NCBI RefSeq assembly: GCF_900156165.1
Contig: NZ_FTMY01000001.1
Coordinates: 62,001 to 126,000, forward strand
Length of the DNA stretch: 64,000 nt
Source of the DNA: Pseudacidovorax sp. RU35E
Lineage (GTDB): Bacteria; Pseudomonadota; Gammaproteobacteria; Burkholderiales; Burkholderiaceae_C
Direction: 5' to 3'
Part shown: one piece after another, positions 42,164 to 50,356 of the stretch
Layout: each line of letters begins with the position of its first letter
Position numbering within the stretch: position 1 is the stretch's first letter
Notes under the pieces: generated by a model
The model's database searches: none
Seen by the model: only the letters and a program-made list of their open reading frames with translations
Told to the model about the DNA's origin: nothing
Program-made: the position numbers and the translations under genes

Positions 42164-42219
42164 CGCCACGCCCGACGAACGAAGCCACGAACAAAACCCT
42201 TTCCGAGGAGAAGCAGCCC

Positions 42220-42507
42220 ATGGAACCCCACGACACCCCGCCCGCCGCCGACGGCGCCAACCCGCGCATCCAGTGGAAGGTGGACGGGCTCAAGAGCTCG
42301 TACGTCAACTTCGCCAACGCCAACTCCACGCAGGAGGAGGTGGTGCTGAACTTCGGCATGAACAACAACTGGGACCGCATGGCCCCCGAGGTGGAGATCG
42401 AGCTCACCCATCGCATCGTGATGAGCCCCTTCGCCGCCAAGCGGCTGTCGGAGCTGCTGGGCCGACTGGTGTCGCAATACGAGGGCCGCTACGGCCCGTT
42501 GAAGTGA
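42220..42507 (+). CDS. DUF3467 family protein
   Basis: This 95-residue protein has a good ribosome-binding site (GAGGAGA about 9 nt before the ATG). The pattern SSYVNFANANSTQEEVVLNF, then IELTHRIVMSPFAAKRL and a closing YEGRYGPL, is that of DUF3467, a small cytoplasmic family of unknown function. It lies 57 bp after the giant gene and 12 bp before the TolC-like gene, so it belongs to the same transcription unit. A chaperone or regulator of the exported protein is possible, but nothing in the sequence shows it. Confidence 0.88.
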   Translation: MEPHDTPPAADGANPRIQWKVDGLKSSYVNFANANSTQEEVVLNFGMNNNWDRMAPEVEIELTHRIVMSPFAAKRLSELLGRLVSQYEGRYGPLK

Positions 42508-42518
42508 GGAGGTCCGCC

Positions 42519-43853
42519 ATGCCCACGACGCTGAACTCCCGCCGTCTCGCCCGCCATGCCTGGCTGCTGCCGCTGGCCCTGTATGCCGGCACGGTGCCGG
42601 CCGCCACGCTGGGCGAGCTGCTGCAGCTGGCGCGCGAGAACGATGCCCAGTGGGCCGCCGCCCGCGAGGCCGCCGCCGCCGGTGCCGAGAAGGCGGTGCA
42701 GGGCCGCGCCGGCCTGCTGCCCACCGTGAGCCTGAACGCCAACCTGCGCGAGAACGACGAGCATTCCAGCACCTACCAGGGCGGGCGCGACTACACCTCC
42801 AGCGGCGTCACGCTGCAGGCGGCCCAGCCGCTGTACCGGCCGGCCAACTGGGCGGCGGCGAAGCAGGGCGAGCTGCAGTCGGTGCTGGCAGCGCAGCAGC
42901 TGCGCATCGCCGAACAGGAGCTGCTGCTGCGCGTGGCCAAGGGCTACTTCGAGGTGCTGCAGGCACAGGACGCGCTGCAGACGCTGCAGGCGCAGAAGGA
43001 CTCCTTCTCGCAGCAGCTGGCCCAGGCGCAGAAGAGCCTGGACGTGGGGGTGGTGCCGATCACCGACGTCAACGAGGCCCAGTCCCGCTACGACCTGACG
43101 GTGGCGCAGGAAGTGGCCGCGGCCAACGAGCTGGAGGTCAAGCGCCGCACGCTGGAGAAGTCCATCAACCGCGAGCTGCCGCCGTTGGCGCCTCTGGCCC
43201 CGCAGGCCGGCATCGACCGTGTGCCGGCCGAGCAGGCGCGCGACTGGGTCGAGCGCGCGCCCACCGAATCGCTGCAGGTGTCGGCCGCGCAGATCACGCG
43301 CGACATCGCCGAGCGCGAAGTCGCCGTGCGAGAGGCCGGTCACCAGCCGGCGCTGGACCTGGTGGCCAGCGTGGGCGAGAACCGCAATGCCAACTTCACC
43401 AGCCTGGGCCGCAACACGGTGCGCCAGGCCAGCGTGGGACTGGAGCTGTCGCTGCCGATCTACCAGGGCGGCGCCATCAGCTCCCGCGCCCGCGAGGCCG
43501 CGGCCAACCTGCGCCGCGCCGAGCAGGAGCTGGAGGACGCCCGCCGCCAGGCCCGGCTGGATGCGCGGCAGGCGCAGCTGGGCGTGCAGTCGGGCCTGGC
43601 GCTGAGCCGGGCACTCACCCAAGCCGAGCAGTCGGGGCAGACGCAGCTGACCTCCACCCGCCGTGGGCTGGAGGTGGGTTTGCGCAACCGCATCGACGTG
43701 CTCAATGCCGAGCAGCAGCTCTATGCCACGCGGCGCGACCTGTCGGCCGCGCGCTACCAGACGCTGATCGCCGGCCTGCAGCTCAGGGCCGCGGCCGGTC
43801 AGCTGACCGAGCCCGACCTGATGGCGCTGGACGCGCTGCTGGCCAATCCGTGA
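42519..43853 (+). CDS. TolC-family outer-membrane efflux/secretion protein
   Basis: The 444-residue product begins with a signal peptide (basic start, then WLLPLALYAGTVPAA) and continues with two OEP repeats rich in heptads: TLGELLQLARENDAQW, then LLPTVSLNANLRE, QPLYRPANW, and in the second half LELSLPIYQGGAISSR and GLRNRIDVLNAEQQLY. It should form a trimeric outer-membrane channel with a periplasmic tunnel. ATG 42519 is preceded by GAGGAGG. It is followed by the GAF-HlyD gene with an overlapping TGATG, so the channel and adaptor are probably made together. Size and motifs are those of type I secretion TolC proteins. Confidence 0.93.
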   Translation: MPTTLNSRRLARHAWLLPLALYAGTVPAATLGELLQLARENDAQWAAAREAAAAGAEKAVQGRAGLLPTVSLNANLRENDEHSSTYQGGRDYTSSGVTLQAAQPLYRPANWAAAKQGELQSVLAAQQLRIAEQELLLRVAKGYFEVLQAQDALQTLQAQKDSFSQQLAQAQKSLDVGVVPITDVNEAQSRYDLTVAQEVAAANELEVKRRTLEKSINRELPPLAPLAPQAGIDRVPAEQARDWVERAPTESLQVSAAQITRDIAEREVAVREAGHQPALDLVASVGENRNANFTSLGRNTVRQASVGLELSLPIYQGGAISSRAREAAANLRRAEQELEDARRQARLDARQAQLGVQSGLALSRALTQAEQSGQTQLTSTRRGLEVGLRNRIDVLNAEQQLYATRRDLSAARYQTLIAGLQLRAAAGQLTEPDLMALDALLANP

Positions 43854-45751
43854 TGCCCGTTTCGCACGACGCAGCTGCGGCCGATGCCGACGCATCCGCG
43901 GCGCGGCCGCCCGCCAGGCAGGGTCCGGGTGCAGGTGCAGGTGCAGGCGCCATCGGCGGCCCGCAGGCCGACCCCTGGCAGGCGCTGGCCCAGGCCGGCC
44001 ATGCCGGGGCATGGCTGGGCGCCTGGCTGCAGGTGCTGGCCAGCGCGCTGACGCAGGCCCGCGCCGGTCTGCTGCTGCTGCGCCAGCCGGACGACAGCTT
44101 CGCGCCCGTGGCCACCTGGCCGGCCGGGCGCGACCTGGCCTACCTGGCCGAGATCGCCACCGAGTCGCTGCGCACGCGCGAGGGCGTGGTGCGGCGCGAC
44201 GAGCTGCGTCATGTGCGCCTGGCCTACCCGCTGGCGCAGGATGGGCAACTGCACGGCGCCGTCGTGCTCGACCTGGGCCCGGCCGCCGAGCCGGCTGTGG
44301 CCCAGGCCTCGCGCCTGACCCACTGGGGCGCCGGCTGGCTGCTGGAGATGCTGGGCCGCCATGAGGCGCGCGATCAGGCCGCCCGCACCGCCGACGGCGC
44401 CTTCCTGCTCGACACCGCGCTCGCGCTGATGGCTGAGCCGGGCCTGCGCGAGGCTGGGCTGGCGCTGGTGAACCGCCTGGGCCGCCGCCTTTCGGCCCGG
44501 CAGGTGCTGCTGGCCCTGCCGCGCGGCAAGGCGCTCAAGCTGCTGGCGACCTCGCATGCGGCCAGCTTCGACGAACGGGCGCAGGCGCTGGGCCAGGCGG
44601 TGCAGGCCATGCACGAGGCCTTCGATCAGCGGCGCATGGTGCAGTGGCCGGCACCGGACGATGCCGATCCGCTGCTGCTGCGTGAGGCCCATCGCCGCCA
44701 TGCCGAGGTGGTGGGCGCGCCGGCCCTGCTCTCGTTGCCGCTGGCCGATGTCAACGAGGTGGTGGGCGTGCTGCTGCTGGAGCTGGAGTCGCCGCCCGAT
44801 GCCGCGGCGCTGCGGCTGCTGGATGCAGCGGCAGGCGTGCTGGCGCCGGTGCTGCGGCTGCAGCGCGAGGCGGGCGAGAGCCTGCCGGCGCGCAGCCTGC
44901 GCCGTGGCCGCTTCTGGCTGGGCCGCATCGTCGACGGCTCGCATCCGGCCCTGAAGCTGGGCGTGGGCGTGGCGGCCATCGTGCTGCTGCTGCTGGCCGT
45001 GGTGCCCGCGCCCTTCCGCATCTCGGCGCCAGCCCTGGTGGAAGGGGCCGTGCAGCGGGCGGCCGTGGCGCCCTTCGAGGGCTATGTGCGTGAAGCCCCG
45101 GCCCGTGCGGGCGACGTGGTGCGCCGCGGCCAGGTGCTGGCGGTGCTGGAGGACAAGGACCTGCGGCTGGAGAAGCTGCGCTGGGAGTCCGACCTGGAGG
45201 TGGCGCTGGGCAAGGAGCGTGAGGCGATGGCCGCGGGCAACCGGGTCAACCAGCGGCTGGCCTCGGCCCAGGCCAACCAGGCGCGGGCGCAACTCGATCT
45301 GGTGCTGGCCAAGCTGGAGCGGGTGAACATCGCCGCGCCCTTCGATGGCGTGGTGGTCAAGGGCGATCTGTCGCAGCAGCTGGGCTCGCCGGTGGAGCAG
45401 GGCAAGGTGCTGTTCGAGCTGGCGCCGCTGGATGCCTGGCGGGTGATCCTGAAGGTGGACGAGCGCGACATCGGCGAGGTGCGGCTGGGGCAGGGCGGCC
45501 GGCTGGTGCTCGCGAGCCTGCCGGGGCAGGCCTGGGATTTCACGGTGAGCAAGATCACGCCGGTGTCGGTGGCGGAGGAGGGGCACAACTTCTTCCGCGT
45601 GGAGGCGCAGCTGGCGCAGGGGGCGCCCAAGCTCAGTCCGAACATGGAGGGCGTGGCGAAGGTGGATGCGGGGCGGGCGAGCCTGCTGTGGACGTGGACG
45701 CGGCCGTTGGTGCATTGGGCGCGAATCGCCTGGTGGAAGTGGACGCCGTGA
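43853..45751 (+). CDS. GAF domain-HlyD membrane-fusion protein (fusion)
   Basis: This 632-residue protein starts at ATG 43853, overlapping the TolC-like stop. The first 360 residues are soluble and GAF-like (two weak GAF-type parts: ARAGLLLLRQPDDSFAPVAT and RQVLLALPRGKALKLLATS, with LSLPLADVNEVVGVLLLEL). One membrane segment follows near 368-388 (LGVGVAAIVLLLLAVVPAPF). The rest is a HlyD/biotin-lipoyl-type adaptor: VAPFEGYVREAPARAGD, a short helical hairpin, then NIAAPFDGVVVKGDLSQQLG and a beta-barrel. So a cytosolic ligand- or signal-sensing part is tied to a periplasmic adaptor. It is a natural partner of the TolC-like channel. Confidence 0.88.
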   Translation: MPVSHDAAAADADASAARPPARQGPGAGAGAGAIGGPQADPWQALAQAGHAGAWLGAWLQVLASALTQARAGLLLLRQPDDSFAPVATWPAGRDLAYLAEIATESLRTREGVVRRDELRHVRLAYPLAQDGQLHGAVVLDLGPAAEPAVAQASRLTHWGAGWLLEMLGRHEARDQAARTADGAFLLDTALALMAEPGLREAGLALVNRLGRRLSARQVLLALPRGKALKLLATSHAASFDERAQALGQAVQAMHEAFDQRRMVQWPAPDDADPLLLREAHRRHAEVVGAPALLSLPLADVNEVVGVLLLELESPPDAAALRLLDAAAGVLAPVLRLQREAGESLPARSLRRGRFWLGRIVDGSHPALKLGVGVAAIVLLLLAVVPAPFRISAPALVEGAVQRAAVAPFEGYVREAPARAGDVVRRGQVLAVLEDKDLRLEKLRWESDLEVALGKEREAMAAGNRVNQRLASAQANQARAQLDLVLAKLERVNIAAPFDGVVVKGDLSQQLGSPVEQGKVLFELAPLDAWRVILKVDERDIGEVRLGQGGRLVLASLPGQAWDFTVSKITPVSVAEEGHNFFRVEAQLAQGAPKLSPNMEGVAKVDAGRASLLWTWTRPLVHWARIAWWKWTP

Positions 45752-46238
45752 TGGGTGTCGTGTCTTGCCTTTGCTGTGCTGGCCCTGCGGTGTGCGTTGC
45801 GTCTTGCTGCGCCCTCTGCTTGGTCCGCCGGCCCCGGCCTGCGCGCGGGCGGCGCCCACAGGCTGCGGCCCTCGCTGAACGCTCGGGCAACCTGCGGTGC
45901 TCGCCGGATGAGCGCGTGGCGCAACTCGCTACGCGCTGCGCGCTGCGCTCGAACAGGCGCCACGAGTCAGTCACGACCGGCCCGCGGGGGCCGCGGGCCT
46001 CGCTCATCCGGCTGCGCGCCTCGGCGCATCCTGAGGGCGCCGCCCGCGCGCAGGCCGGAGCCGGCTCCAGGGTTGATCGAGGCGGGTGGGCGTCTTCCAT
46101 TCGACTTCCCGTCGTGGGCTCCCGCTTTGCTCCTCTCCCCTCTGGGGAGAGGCAGGGTGAGGGGCCCGGGCGCTCGATAGACCCAGGGCGTTCGACATGC
46201 CCGCACGGCTCATTCGCCTTCTCGACCGAGCCCCACTG
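45752..46238. repeat. Intergenic region with nested inverted repeats; no gene
   Basis: This 487-bp gap interrupts an otherwise tightly packed operon. It holds an exact 23-bp inverted repeat (45834-45856 with 46036-46058) that continues imperfectly inward. Nested inside are GCCGGATGAGCG/CGCTCATCCGGC and a GTGGCGC...GCGCCAC hairpin near 45917-45964. Open frames here are low-complexity Arg/Ala shadows. It looks like a non-coding repeat element, perhaps MITE- or REP-like, inserted between the two halves of the operon. No transposase is present. Confidence 0.6.
46132..46152. repeat. Perfect 9-bp hairpin (CCTCTCCCC/GGGGAGAGG)
   Basis: The arms at 46132-46140 and 46144-46152 have a 3-nt loop. There is no T run, so it is not a standard terminator. 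Similar CCTCTCC hairpins are common between genes in high-GC Proteobacteria, and a related one lies at 61194-61214. Confidence 0.6.
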
Positions 46239-48386
46239 ATGGAACGCCCCCTTCTCTCCAGCAACTGGTACCGCGTGGCCCACCTGCGCCCGCGGCTGCG
46301 CAGCCATGTGCGGCTGCACCGGCATGTCTACCGCGGCCAGCCCTGGTGGGTGCTGGAAGACCGGGTGGGCGGGCGGCACCACCGTTTCAACCTGGCCTAC
46401 CACCGGGCCCTGAACCTGATGGACGGGCGGCGCACGCTGGCCCAGGTGTGGGACCTGCTCGGTGCCGAGCTGCACGAGGACACGCCCACGCAGGAAGAAC
46501 TGATCCAACTGCTCGGCCAGCTGCATTCGGCCGATCTCGTGCAGTGCGACGTCACGCCCGATGTGGCCGAATTGTTCGAGCGGCGTGGGCGCCTGCAGCG
46601 CATGAAATGGTTCGGCCGCGTGGGCAACCCGGTGGCGCTGAAGGTGCCGGTGTTCGACCCCGACCGGCTGCTCACGGCGCTGTACCGGCGGCTGCGGCCC
46701 TTCGCCGGGCGGCTGGGGCTGCTGCTGTGGCTGGCGGTGGTGCTGCCGGCCGTGGGCCTGGCCTTCGTGCACGGGGCTGAGCTCACGGGCAATGCCGCCG
46801 ACCGGCTGCTGGCCGTGGACAACCTGCTGCTGCTGGCGGTGCTCTTCCCGCTGGTCAAGGCCGCGCACGAGCTGGGCCACGGCCTGGCCTGCAAGCACCT
46901 GGGCGGTGAGGTGCACGAGGCCGGGCTGATGCTGCTGGCGCTGTACCCGGTGCCCTATGTCGACGTGTCCAACGCCGCGGCCAGCCCGGGCAAGTGGCAG
47001 CGTGCGCTGGTGGGCGCGGCCGGCATGCTGACCGAGCTGTTCATCGCCGCCATCGCCTTCTACCTGTGGCTGGTGCTGGAGCCGGGTCTGGCCCGCGCCA
47101 TGGCCTACGACGTGGCGCTGCTGGCCAGCGTGACCACGCTGTTCTTCAACGCCAACCCGCTGCTGCGCTACGACGGTTACTACATCCTGGTCGACCTGAT
47201 CGAGATCCCCAACCTGGCGCAGCGGGCCAACAAGCAATGGCAGCACTGGGTAGAGCGGCGCGTGTTCGGCGTGCGCGGCAGCGAGCCGCCGCCGGCCACG
47301 CCGGGCGAGCGGCGCTGGTTCTTCTGGTATGCGCCGCTGTCCTTCGTGTATCGGCTTTTCGTGTCGCTGAGCATCGCCTTCTTCGTGGCCGGGCGCTTCT
47401 TCTTCGTCGGCGTGCTGATGGCGCTGTGGACGCTGGCGCTGTCGGTGCTGTGGCCGGCCTTCAAGGGCCTGCGGGCGCTGGCCACCGGGCCTCAGTTCGC
47501 CGACCGCACCGGCCGGGTGCGGGGCGTGATGGCGGGCTCGGTGGTGGTGCTGTTGCTGCTGCTGTTCGCGCTGCCCCTGCCGCACCACACCACGGCCGAG
47601 GGCGTGCTGTGGCTGCCCGAGAAGGCCATCGTGCGCGCCGGCAGCGCCGGCTTCGTGCGGCAGCTGCTGGCCGAGCCGGGCCAGCCGGTGCGCCGCGGCC
47701 AGCCGGTGCTGGAGGCGGTGGACGCCACGCTGGCCGCGCAGTTGGAGGCGCAGGCCGCCAAGGTCGAGGAGGCCCAGGGCCAGTACGACGCGGCCTGGGG
47801 CGTGCAGCAGTCCCGCGCCGAGCAGCTGGCCGAGGACCTCAAGCGCGAGCAGGGCGTGCTGGCGCGGCTGCAGGAGCAGGCGGCGCAGCTTACCGTGCAG
47901 GCCCAGGTCGATGGTCTGCTGCTGGTGCCGCAGGCCGACGACCTGCCGGGCCGCTTCGTGCGCAAGGGCGAGGTGCTGGCCTATGTGCGCACCGGCGAGG
48001 CACCGCTGGTGCGCGTGGTGGTGCGGCAGGGCGACGTCGATGCGGTGCGGCTGGACACGCGCCGCGTGCAGGTGCGCCTGGCCACCCAGGGCGGCGAGGT
48101 CTGGCCTGCCACGCTGGTGCGCGCCGTGCCCGCCGCCGTTCGCCAGTTGCCCAGCGCCGTGCTGGGCACCCGCGGCGGCGGCGAGGCCGTGCTCGACCCC
48201 AAGGACGACAAGGGCCTGGCCACGCTGGAGTCGCTCTTCGAGTTCGAGCTGCGCCTGCCCGATGCCCTGCCCGGGCACTACCTGGGCAGCCGCGTCCATG
48301 TGCGCTTCGCCCACAGTGCCGAACCGGTGGGCTGGCGCGGCCTGCGGGCGCTGCGCCGCGCCTTTCTCTCGCAGTTCCAGCTATGA
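46239..48386 (+). CDS. M50 site-2 protease fused to a HlyD-type adaptor
   Basis: I chose ATG 46239 (715 residues) because the conserved-looking SSNWYRVAHLRPRLR block follows at once; ATG 46197 is possible. Residues 1-120 are a cytosolic PqqD-like/winged-helix part (HRFNLAYHRALNLMDGRRTLAQVW). A polytopic membrane domain contains the zinc protease site HELGH (210-214) and NPLLRYDGYY with Asp312, the two M50 signatures. Further membrane segments end near 450. The last 240 residues are a HlyD-like adaptor (AGSAGFVRQLLAEPGQPVR, a coiled hairpin, then VDGLLLVPQADDLPGRFVR). M50 enzymes cut within membrane segments, so cleavage of the giant protein's C-terminal hydrophobic stretch is an attractive guess. 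Its stop overlaps the SecA-like start (ATGA). Confidence 0.88.
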   Translation: MERPLLSSNWYRVAHLRPRLRSHVRLHRHVYRGQPWWVLEDRVGGRHHRFNLAYHRALNLMDGRRTLAQVWDLLGAELHEDTPTQEELIQLLGQLHSADLVQCDVTPDVAELFERRGRLQRMKWFGRVGNPVALKVPVFDPDRLLTALYRRLRPFAGRLGLLLWLAVVLPAVGLAFVHGAELTGNAADRLLAVDNLLLLAVLFPLVKAAHELGHGLACKHLGGEVHEAGLMLLALYPVPYVDVSNAAASPGKWQRALVGAAGMLTELFIAAIAFYLWLVLEPGLARAMAYDVALLASVTTLFFNANPLLRYDGYYILVDLIEIPNLAQRANKQWQHWVERRVFGVRGSEPPPATPGERRWFFWYAPLSFVYRLFVSLSIAFFVAGRFFFVGVLMALWTLALSVLWPAFKGLRALATGPQFADRTGRVRGVMAGSVVVLLLLLFALPLPHHTTAEGVLWLPEKAIVRAGSAGFVRQLLAEPGQPVRRGQPVLEAVDATLAAQLEAQAAKVEEAQGQYDAAWGVQQSRAEQLAEDLKREQGVLARLQEQAAQLTVQAQVDGLLLVPQADDLPGRFVRKGEVLAYVRTGEAPLVRVVVRQGDVDAVRLDTRRVQVRLATQGGEVWPATLVRAVPAAVRQLPSAVLGTRGGGEAVLDPKDDKGLATLESLFEFELRLPDALPGHYLGSRVHVRFAHSAEPVGWRGLRALRRAFLSQFQL

Positions 48387-50356
48387 CGATGCTCAGCCTT
48401 CCCGTGCGCGGCCCGTTGGCCCGCAGCGCGCATCCCGAACGCGAGGACAAGACCGTCCACGCCGCCGACGAGTGGGTGCTCTCGGCCGCCGCCCGCCTGC
48501 GCCAGGGCCTGGTGCGACCGGCGGGTGGCGCGCTGGCGCGCTTGCGCCAGGCCCTCGAAGCCGGCGAGGCCGAACGCCGCGCGCTGGACGACGAGGCCCT
48601 GCGCACGGCGCTGCGCGCCGTGGCACCCGCCGCCGTCCGCGAGCTCAAGCCGGCCGCGCTGGACGAGGCCTTGGTGCTGGTGGCCGAGGCCGCGCGCCGC
48701 ACGCTGGGCATGACGCCCTATCCCACGCAGCTGCTGGGCGCCGAAACGCTGCTGCGCGGCCGCCTGGCCGAGATGAACACCGGCGAGGGCAAGACCCTCA
48801 CCGCAGGCCTGGCCGCCTGCCTGGCAGGCGTGGCCGGCGTGCCCACCCATGTGGTGACGGTCAACGACTACCTCGCCGAGCGCGATGCCGAGAAGACCGG
48901 CCCGCTGATGGCCTTCATGGGCCTGCGCGTCGGCGTGGTGATCGGCGGCATGGACCCAGCCGCCAAGCGCCGCGCCTATGCATGCGACGTCGCCTATTGC
49001 ACCAACAAGGACCTGGTCTTCGACTACCTGCGCGACCGCGTCGAGGCCCAGGGCCGCGCCACCGATGCGCAGCTGAAGGTGCGCCGCCTGTATGGCGCCG
49101 CGGGCGGCGAGCCGATGCTGCGCGGCCTGCACTTCGCCATCGTGGACGAGGCCGACAGCATCCTGATCGACGAGGCGCGCACGCCGCTGATCCTGGCCGA
49201 GAAGGCCGGCGCCGTGGCGCATGCCGGCGCCTTCGAGCAGGCGCTGGCGCTGGCGCGGCAGCTGCGGCCCGGCACCGACTTCGAGCTGCTGGCCGCACGC
49301 CGCGCCGTGCACCTGCTGCCGGCCGGCCGCGACTGGCTCGCGGCGACGGCGGCCGATCTGGATGGGCCCTGGCGCATCCGCCATGCGCGCGAGCACCTGG
49401 CCGTGCAGGCCCTGCGTGCGCTGCACCTGTACCACCGCGACCGGCACTACCTCATCGACGACGAAGGCCAGGTGCAGATCATCGACGAGTACACCGGCCG
49501 CGTGCTGCCGGGCCGCACCTGGGAGCAGGGCCTGCACCAGATGATCGAGGCGAAGGAGGGCCGCCCGCTGTCCGAGCAGACCCGCACGCTGGCGCGCATC
49601 ACCTACCAGCGCTTCTTCACCCGCTACCTGCGCCTGGCCGGCATGACCGGCACCGGGCGCGAGGTGGCGCACGAACTGGCCGTGGTGTATCGGCTGCGCA
49701 CCACCGTGATTCCGCCGCACCGGCCCAGCCAGCGGCGCATGCTGCCCGCCCGCCTGTGCGCCGACGAGGCCGCCAAGTGGCAGGCCGTGGCCGACGTGGT
49801 GGCCCAGCACCATGCGCTCGGCCAGCCGGTGCTGGTGGGCACGCGATCGGTCGAGGCCTCTGAGCGCCTTGCCCGGCTGCTGAGCGGACGCGGCCTGCCG
49901 CACCAGGTGCTCAATGCCCGCCAGGACGCGCAGGAGGCCGCCATCGTGGCCCGCGCCGGCGAGCGAGGGGCCATCACGGTGGCCACCAACATGGCCGGGC
50001 GCGGCACCGACATCGCGCTCGGCGAGGGTGTGCGTGCCCTCGGCGGTCTGATGGTCATCCTGACCGAGTACCACGAGTCGCCGCGCATCGACCGGCAGCT
50101 GGTGGGCCGTTGTGGCCGCCAGGGCGACCCAGGCCTGGCCCTGGCCGTGGTCGCCGCCGACGACGAACTGCTGCGCCAGCGCGGCGGTCCCTGGCATGCC
50201 CTGTTGCAGCCGGGCGAGGGCGGCTGGCGGCTCGATCAATGCCGCCGCCATGCCCAGGCCGATGCCGAGCGGCAGCATGCGCGCACGCGGCGCGACACCC
50301 TTCGCCAGGACCGCCGGCTCGACCAGCTCCTGGCTTTTTCCGGCGAGGCGATATGA
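48383..50356 (+). CDS. Short SecA-like motor ATPase
   Basis: This 657-residue protein is clearly of the SecA family but much shorter than housekeeping SecA (about 900). Present are Walker A MNTGEGKTLT (131-140), VTVNDYLAERDAE, Walker B/DEAD VDEADSILIDEARTPLI (254-270), a shortened preprotein-binding part, EYTGRVLPGR, LAGMTGTG, TNMAGRGTDIALG and the arginine-finger motif QLVGRCGRQGD (near 573-583). The sequence ends soon afterwards, so most of the helical scaffold/wing region and the C-terminal zinc finger are missing. It overlaps both neighbours by ATGA. In this setting it is probably a dedicated motor for exporting the giant protein. It could instead work with the ordinary SecYEG channel. 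Confidence 0.9.
   Translation: MTMLSLPVRGPLARSAHPEREDKTVHAADEWVLSAAARLRQGLVRPAGGALARLRQALEAGEAERRALDDEALRTALRAVAPAAVRELKPAALDEALVLVAEAARRTLGMTPYPTQLLGAETLLRGRLAEMNTGEGKTLTAGLAACLAGVAGVPTHVVTVNDYLAERDAEKTGPLMAFMGLRVGVVIGGMDPAAKRRAYACDVAYCTNKDLVFDYLRDRVEAQGRATDAQLKVRRLYGAAGGEPMLRGLHFAIVDEADSILIDEARTPLILAEKAGAVAHAGAFEQALALARQLRPGTDFELLAARRAVHLLPAGRDWLAATAADLDGPWRIRHAREHLAVQALRALHLYHRDRHYLIDDEGQVQIIDEYTGRVLPGRTWEQGLHQMIEAKEGRPLSEQTRTLARITYQRFFTRYLRLAGMTGTGREVAHELAVVYRLRTTVIPPHRPSQRRMLPARLCADEAAKWQAVADVVAQHHALGQPVLVGTRSVEASERLARLLSGRGLPHQVLNARQDAQEAAIVARAGERGAITVATNMAGRGTDIALGEGVRALGGLMVILTEYHESPRIDRQLVGRCGRQGDPGLALAVVAADDELLRQRGGPWHALLQPGEGGWRLDQCRRHAQADAERQHARTRRDTLRQDRRLDQLLAFSGEAI

Noticed and set aside
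26891-42169. A 5,092-codon open frame on the minus strand opposite the giant gene
   Set aside because: Translation is low-complexity His/Arg/Ala/Val with no domain pattern. It stays open because the real gene hardly uses TTA, CTA and TCA codons, which would be stops on the other strand. The same applies to 13511-26503 and 5141-12739.
45688-46239. Coding frames in the gap between the GAF-HlyD and M50-HlyD genes
   Set aside because: They cross inverted repeats on both strands, with shifting Arg/Ala composition and no family resemblance.
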